DNA of 8,403 nt from Solobacterium sp. (lineage in GTDB: Bacteria; Bacillota_I; Bacilli_A; Erysipelotrichales; Erysipelotrichaceae), in assembly GCA_016291725.1 (NCBI GenBank), contig JAEEYJ010000049.1, positions 1-8,403 of the forward strand, written 5' to 3'. Numbering within the stretch: the first letter of the stretch is position 1; each line of letters begins with the position of its first letter. Below are positions 4,733 to 8,403 of the stretch, in pieces. Below the pieces are notes generated by a model. That model ran no database searches and had not been told where the DNA came from. It saw nothing but the letters and a program-made list of their open reading frames with translations. The translations under genes and the position numbers were made by a program.

Positions 4733-5329
4733 TTATACCGGAGTACTGTTCATTCCGTGCTCTTTTTCATCAAATTTTCGGCATTGATCGATCAGCTTCC
4801 GGTAGACATGCTCCACCATCCATGGCTCGGATGATGCTTTCTCTACATCTTCCAGTGCAAACCACCGTACTGCTTTGTTCTCATTTTCCCTGACCTGCAG
4901 CGTTTCCGATTCATCCGCTTCCACCAGCCAGGTAACATTGAAGTGCAGATGACTGGAAACGTATTTACCGTGCTTAACATGCCCCGGTACATGTATGGTC
5001 TCCAGACTGTAGATCCCGTCCATCACACGGTACGCGTGCTGGATCCCGGTCTCTTCCTCCAGTTCCTTCATCGCCACTGCCCGCAGGTCCGTTTCTCCGT
5101 CTGCGTGTCCACCGATCCATGCCCAGGAATCATACAGAATATGATAGGCAAGAACGGTCTTTGTCCGTTCAGGATTGACAATCCATACCGAAGCAGTGAA
5201 GTGCCCGAGCTCATTCTCCCGCAGAAACGCATTGCCGTACCGGTCGAGGAAAGCCAGCATTCCTTCCTTGTCCGTCTCTTCCTGTTCATTGTAGGGAACA
5301 TAGTTCCGGATTTCGTCATAGATGTTCAT
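4733..5329 (-). CDS. NUDIX hydrolase
   Basis: A 198-residue NUDIX-fold protein. The Nudix box occupies about G74-I96: GHADGETDLRAVAMKELE then EETGI. Compared with GX5EX7REUXEEXGU, the first Glu aligns with Thr80 and Arg with Lys88, while the metal-binding KELEEE core is intact. The preceding WAWIGGHADG segment is typical of a Bacillota subgroup with broad, poorly known nucleoside-diphosphate-linked substrates. The N-terminal YxxYVPYNEQEETDK segment is also typical of this subgroup. The ATG starts six bases after the GH43 stop, and AAGGGGTGAAGG spanning that stop acts as the ribosome binding site, so the two genes are almost certainly co-transcribed. Substrate cannot be named from sequence. 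Confidence 0.88.
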   Translation of the reverse strand: MNIYDEIRNYVPYNEQEETDKEGMLAFLDRYGNAFLRENELGHFTASVWIVNPERTKTVLAYHILYDSWAWIGGHADGETDLRAVAMKELEEETGIQHAYRVMDGIYSLETIHVPGHVKHGKYVSSHLHFNVTWLVEADESETLQVRENENKAVRWFALEDVEKASSEPWMVEHVYRKLIDQCRKFDEKEHGMNSTPV

Positions 5330-5335
5330 CTGCCT

Positions 5336-6664
5336 TCACCCCTTGACTTCAATATACCTCAGACAGACCGGAGAAGGACTGTGGAATACCAGTTCAACAT
5401 CCGTACTCTCTCCTTCTCCCTGCAGCTCTGTCCTGCTGGAAAGCGTCCTGCTGTCCGTTTTCCGCCCGTTCAGATACAGCTCAACGCTGCCGGACACATC
5501 CCCTTCCATGTGCAGCACAACGGACTTCACAGCCGCAAAGTACCGGTAGACCAGCGTGGATTCCGTAATGTTGACAACCGCAGTGCCTTCAATCCGCGCT
5601 GCATCCATCGGTATACCCCCGAACGGGATGAATGTCCCTTCCTTTCCATCCCGCACAAAGCAGGCCATACCGGCAGGATAGACACCGCTTTCCAGCAGCT
5701 TTCCGCTCAGTCCCTGGCAGGTGATCTCCGCAGTTATGAATCTGCCGTCCTCCTGCCGGATCCATTCCGCACAGGCCTGGCGGCTGTACTGGATCCCGCA
5801 GGTATGACGATGATAGAACATTGCATATCTGCCGTTGATCTCCACCAGACTGCCGTGATTGTTCGCCCAGTTGTTCCTCAGACTGTTCTCCCAGGCATTG
5901 GAAATCAGTACCCCCTGATAGGTGTAGGGACCGTAAATGCTGTCTGCTGTGGCATAGCACAGCTCATGCTGCGCCTGCGAGGAATAGATGAAGCAGTACT
6001 GTCCGTTGTATTTCCGCAGTGAGGACGCTTCCAGGAATTCATGCCCTTCAAAGGAAGTACCCTTTCCGTGTCCGCATCCCGGGACAGCAAAGACAGGTGC
6101 ATGCTTCATCGTCAGCATATCCTTCTCCAGTTCGACAATGTAGGCGCCGCGCATGTTCCTTTCGTTCAGATCCATATCCTTGATCGCAAAATCAACGGAA
6201 AAGCCCAGCGCCATATAGATACGCCCGTCTTCCCGGAACAGCCCCGGGTCAAACGGATACGGGTAGTCCGGCAGTGCCTCGGGAGATACACCGTCCGGGT
6301 ACTGCACGGTACCATAGTATTCATACGGACCGGCAGGCTTTTTGCTTCTGGCGACGGAAACGGCCTCCACCGTTTCCAGCTCATAGTACAGATAGTAGTA
6401 CCCATCATATCCCTGCACAACATCCGGAGCGAACAGGCTCAGCCGTCCGTCCGGGTTGCGGGGATCCTGGTTCTTCCGGTAGATCGTGCCTTCACAGCGC
6501 CAGTGCTCCGGATCAGCAGGATCACAGGACCAGGCTGTATAATCGCATGGAGAGTACTTCTGACCATGCATCTCATCCTGGGAACCGAACAGGTACAGAC
6601 GTCCTTCAAACAGATGAGGTTCCCCGTCCGGTATGTATTCATCAAAGCCAAACAATGGATTCAT
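5336..6664 (-). CDS. Glycoside hydrolase family 43 protein, intracellular
   Basis: A 442-residue protein with a GH43 five-bladed beta-propeller over roughly the first 310 residues and an additional beta-rich C-terminal region. The three expected acidic residues are visible: D13 (YIPDGEPHLF, general base), D139 (YPFDPGLF, pKa modulator) and E212 (FLEASSLRKYNG, acid). H270 in NNHGSLVEING and the FYHRHT motif near 283-288 match the conserved central-cavity histidines. There is no signal peptide, so it acts in the cytoplasm, probably trimming arabinose or xylose residues from short imported oligosaccharides; the exact specificity is not determined. The ATG is preceded only by a weak GGA-like site and lies 17 bases after the DUF4298 stop. 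No sugar transporter or sugar regulator adjoins it here. Confidence 0.88.
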   Translation of the reverse strand: MNPLFGFDEYIPDGEPHLFEGRLYLFGSQDEMHGQKYSPCDYTAWSCDPADPEHWRCEGTIYRKNQDPRNPDGRLSLFAPDVVQGYDGYYYLYYELETVEAVSVARSKKPAGPYEYYGTVQYPDGVSPEALPDYPYPFDPGLFREDGRIYMALGFSVDFAIKDMDLNERNMRGAYIVELEKDMLTMKHAPVFAVPGCGHGKGTSFEGHEFLEASSLRKYNGQYCFIYSSQAQHELCYATADSIYGPYTYQGVLISNAWENSLRNNWANNHGSLVEINGRYAMFYHRHTCGIQYSRQACAEWIRQEDGRFITAEITCQGLSGKLLESGVYPAGMACFVRDGKEGTFIPFGGIPMDAARIEGTAVVNITESTLVYRYFAAVKSVVLHMEGDVSGSVELYLNGRKTDSRTLSSRTELQGEGESTDVELVFHSPSPVCLRYIEVKG

Positions 6665-6681
6665 AGTACTGTTTCCGTCCC

Positions 6682-6993
6682 TCAGAACTGCCCGTACTGC
6701 GCCATCTCTGCCATCAGCTTCATCATCCGTACAATCAGTTCATGATTGTCCATGATGAGATCATAGAGACCGTCTTCCGACAGTACACCCCTCTTCAGGC
6801 CTTCAGGAAGCTTTCCTGCTTCATCTGCCGCAAAGTCTCCCATCCACTGCGCACTGCCGTAATAGCCGCACAGCTTCCGGTATCCCTTCTGAGCCGCTTC
6901 ATACGCATCCAGTGCCTCTGCCATTCCATCCACAGCGGCTCTTGTTTCGTCCAGATACTGCTCCATTTCTGCGATCCGTTCCGTTCTCTTCAT
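6682..6993 (-). CDS. DUF4298 family protein
   Basis: A 103-residue, mainly helical, highly charged protein. ERIAEMEQYLDE and the following heptad-like stretch (about 5-40) look like a coiled coil. YYGSAQWMGDF, DEAGKLPEGLKRGVLSED and the DLIMDNHEL helix are features I associate with the DUF4298 family, whose function is unknown. I choose the ATG at 6993 because AGGAG sits seven bases upstream; the ATG at 7008 overlaps this ribosome binding site and has none of its own. It is the first gene of the leftward cluster leading to GH43, NUDIX and the FakA-like gene. No membrane segment or catalytic motif is apparent. Confidence 0.8.
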   Translation of the reverse strand: MKRTERIAEMEQYLDETRAAVDGMAEALDAYEAAQKGYRKLCGYYGSAQWMGDFAADEAGKLPEGLKRGVLSEDGLYDLIMDNHELIVRMMKLMAEMAQYGQF

Positions 6994-7019
6994 ACCCGTT
7001 CTCCTCATCTACTGCTACC

Positions 7020-7039
7020 ATCATACACTGTTATCAGTG
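7020..7039 (-). promoter_or_regulatory. Possible promoter/operator for the DUF4298-GH43 cluster
   Basis: On the minus strand TATGAT (7020-7025) resembles a -10 box and is immediately preceded by an inverted repeat, CACTG and CAGTG arms around a 4-base centre (7026-7039). No good -35 lies at 16-18 bases because that position is the T-run of the sdaAA terminator. A promoter is expected here, since a terminator separates the cluster from sdaAA, but the motif itself is weak. Confidence 0.3.
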
Positions 7040-7042
7040 CAA

Positions 7043-7076
7043 TAAAAAAGGATGATCCCCGGATCATCCTTTCTGT
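7043..7076 (-). terminator. Rho-independent terminator after sdaAA
   Basis: On the minus strand AAAGGATGATCC pairs with GGATCATCCTTT around a very short GG-rich centre, followed by more T residues. The core stem is a near-perfect palindrome of at least eight pairs. It begins a few bases after the sdaAA stop (7080) and cleanly separates the serine dehydratase operon from the DUF4298 cluster. Confidence 0.9.
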
Positions 7077-7079
7077 CAA

Positions 7080-7946
7080 TCAACCGAAGATTTCCTTGTA
7101 GATCGCCAGACCGGCAGGTGTGGTAGCAATACCGCCCTGAGCTGTTTCCCTGAGCTGCGGCGGCAGCATCTTTCCTACCTTGAACATACTGTCAACGACC
7201 TGGTCAAAAGGAATGTGCGCAACCTGGCCGGCCATAGCCATATCAGCCGCTACCAGAGCACCGACCGCACCGCTCGCGTTTCTGTGTGCGCAGGGAAGCG
7301 CAACCAGACCGGCAACCGGGTCGCAGACCAGACCCATAACGTTGATCATCGCAAAGCCTGCCGCATCGAAGCACTTGTCATCGTCGGCACCCATCATGTA
7401 GGCCGCAGCTGCAGCCGCCATGCTCGACGCAACACCGCACTCAGCCTGGCATCCACCATCCGCACCGGCAACCGTTGCGTTCATCGTATAGATCGCACCG
7501 ACCGCACTGGCCGTAATCAATGCCTCGAGCACCGTCTCCCGCGGTACATCCTTGTCCTCCATCACACCCAGAAGCACTGCCGGAAGGATCCCGCAGCTGC
7601 CTGCTGTCGGGCTGGCACAGATCTTTCCCATGGATGCGTTCACTTCACTGCAGGAATACGCCAGGCTCATGACTTTATTGATGTATCCGCCGGTAATCGT
7701 ATTCCCATGGGAATAGTTGTACTGTGTGCTGGCAACACCGTCGACAAGTCCGCCTTTGGTGTTCTGTTTGTGTTCCAGTGCCTTCCTTGCGGAATTGAAC
7801 ATAATATCCAGGCGATTGGAGAAATGCTCCATTACCCTTTCCCTGGTCATTGCGGTCAGCTTCGTCTCCTCATCGAGCGCTACTTCCCACACTCTCTTTC
7901 CCTGCTCTTTCGCCAGTCTGAGCAGGTCTTCGCCGTTTCTGTACAT
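7080..7946 (-). CDS. sdaAA: L-serine dehydratase, iron-sulfur-dependent, alpha subunit
   Basis: A 288-residue alpha subunit of the two-component [4Fe-4S] L-serine dehydratase, which deaminates L-serine to pyruvate and ammonia in the cytoplasm. Signatures are SPTAGSCGILPAVL (112-125), ADGGCQAECGVASSMAAAAA (162-181), CDPVAGLVALPCAHRN (208-223) and the glycine-rich end. C166, C208 and C219 have the 42- and 11-residue spacing of the three cluster ligands recalled from the Legionella single-chain enzyme, leaving the fourth iron site open for serine. Length is normal for SdaAA. The ATG lies ten bases after the sdaAB stop, with TAGGAGAACAG acting as both stop and ribosome binding site. A terminator follows directly. 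Confidence 0.96.
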   Translation of the reverse strand: MYRNGEDLLRLAKEQGKRVWEVALDEETKLTAMTRERVMEHFSNRLDIMFNSARKALEHKQNTKGGLVDGVASTQYNYSHGNTITGGYINKVMSLAYSCSEVNASMGKICASPTAGSCGILPAVLLGVMEDKDVPRETVLEALITASAVGAIYTMNATVAGADGGCQAECGVASSMAAAAAAYMMGADDDKCFDAAGFAMINVMGLVCDPVAGLVALPCAHRNASGAVGALVAADMAMAGQVAHIPFDQVVDSMFKVGKMLPPQLRETAQGGIATTPAGLAIYKEIFG

Positions 7947-7956
7947 ATCTGTTCTC

Positions 7957-8403
7957 CTATTCCGCCTTGATGTTCACAATCGTAACATTGAGAACATTCT
8001 TAACTTTCCGCAGTTCAGCAGAGACCGCCGGATCAATGATTTCATCGCACTCAATGATGCAGTACGCTGTTCCGCCTCTTGTATCTCTGCCGACCTTCAT
8101 AATGCCGATGTTGATGCCGTTCTGCGCCAGGATCGTGGACACATCACTGACAACGCCAGCTACGTCGCGCTGCTGGACGATGACCGTCGGCGTAGTCGCG
8201 GAGACTTCGCAGGCAAGGCCGTTGATGCTGGTGATGAGAATCCGTCCGCCGCCCAGGGAAGCACCTTCTACGTAGAACGATGTATCTCCGTTGTAGAACG
8301 TGATCCTGGCCGTATTCTCGTACTCCGACTGGATATCCCGCGGATAGAACCGGAAACTGACTCCCTGCTCTTTGGCAAGATCGAAGCTGCGTGAGAGATT
8401 CTC
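7957..8403 (-). CDS. sdaAB: L-serine dehydratase beta subunit, C-terminal part (5' end outside window)
   Basis: The frame is open from the right edge to the TAG at 7957-7959, giving 148 residues of the C-terminal part. GASLGGGRILITSING (about 47-62 of the visible part) is the conserved beta-subunit motif. Residues of about 80-145, with VVSDVSTILAQNGINIGIMK, form an ACT domain, which in this family contributes to regulation or assembly. The subunit pairs with SdaAA to make the active iron-sulfur serine dehydratase. The start codon, promoter and any upstream genes lie beyond base 8403; the methionine at 8142 is internal, since conserved sequence continues upstream of it. Confidence 0.94.
   Translation of the reverse strand, partial: ENLSRSFDLAKEQGVSFRFYPRDIQSEYENTARITFYNGDTSFYVEGASLGGGRILITSINGLACEVSATTPTVIVQQRDVAGVVSDVSTILAQNGINIGIMKVGRDTRGGTAYCIIECDEIIDPAVSAELRKVKNVLNVTIVNIKAE

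Noticed and set aside
4943..6022. Long rightward open frame (about 359 codons) opposite the GH43 and NUDIX genes
   Set aside because: It spans two well-supported genes on the other strand, has no recognisable domain and no ribosome binding site. Codon bias of the real genes explains the open antisense frame.
7957..8142. Separate 61-residue leftward gene starting at 8142
   Set aside because: It is the end of the sdaAB ACT domain; the frame stays open with conserved sequence upstream to the window edge.
7215..8394. Two overlapping long rightward frames opposite sdaAA and sdaAB
   Set aside because: Both lie antisense to clear serine dehydratase subunits and show no protein-family features.

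Overview
The window looks like a chromosomal segment of a gut-type Bacillota (Firmicutes) bacterium with moderate GC. Support comes from the 16S rRNA 5' end, Bacillota-style GGAGG ribosome binding sites, a TPP riboswitch in front of a ThiT-type thiamine transporter, a two-subunit iron-sulfur L-serine dehydratase, an Ntdp-family phosphatase and a small DtxR-family regulator. The class Erysipelotrichia is a guess I cannot prove from this sequence. I see no phage, IS element, CRISPR array or tRNA.

Left edge (1-402): the first ~49 bases are the start of a 16S rRNA gene read leftward. Behind it lies a classic rRNA control region with two tandem sigma-70-type promoters, a boxB/boxA antitermination leader and several hairpins. 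The upstream promoter directly abuts the terminator of the next gene.

393-2141: a nucleoside di/triphosphatase of the Ntdp/DUF402 family and thiT are read leftward, with a TPP riboswitch controlling thiT. The free-methionine-R-sulfoxide reductase msrC is read rightward, and its promoter overlaps that of thiT. msrC has no Shine-Dalgarno sequence and may be leaderless.

2138-4443: an AAC(3)-like acetyltransferase overlaps the 3' end of psuG (pseudouridine-5'-phosphate glycosidase), giving a two-gene leftward operon. psuG is divergent from a GTG-started DtxR-family regulator. An 11-6-11 inverted repeat lies between the two starts and overlaps both predicted promoters, so the regulator may control itself and psuG. 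A shared hairpin terminator ends the regulator gene and its convergent neighbour.

4444-6993: a leftward cluster of DUF4298 protein, intracellular GH43 glycosidase, NUDIX hydrolase and a free-standing 85-residue domain resembling the middle (HxHTN) domain of fatty acid kinase FakA. The tight spacing suggests an operon.

7043-8403: sdaAB (5' part beyond the window) and sdaAA, read leftward and ending at a strong intrinsic terminator, form L-serine dehydratase, which converts serine to pyruvate and ammonia.

Most of the window is ordinary housekeeping and accessory metabolism, and I do not see a clearly new multi-gene system. The most interesting signals are the divergent operator, the unusual psuG/acetyltransferase pairing, the isolated FakA-like domain and the possible leaderless genes.
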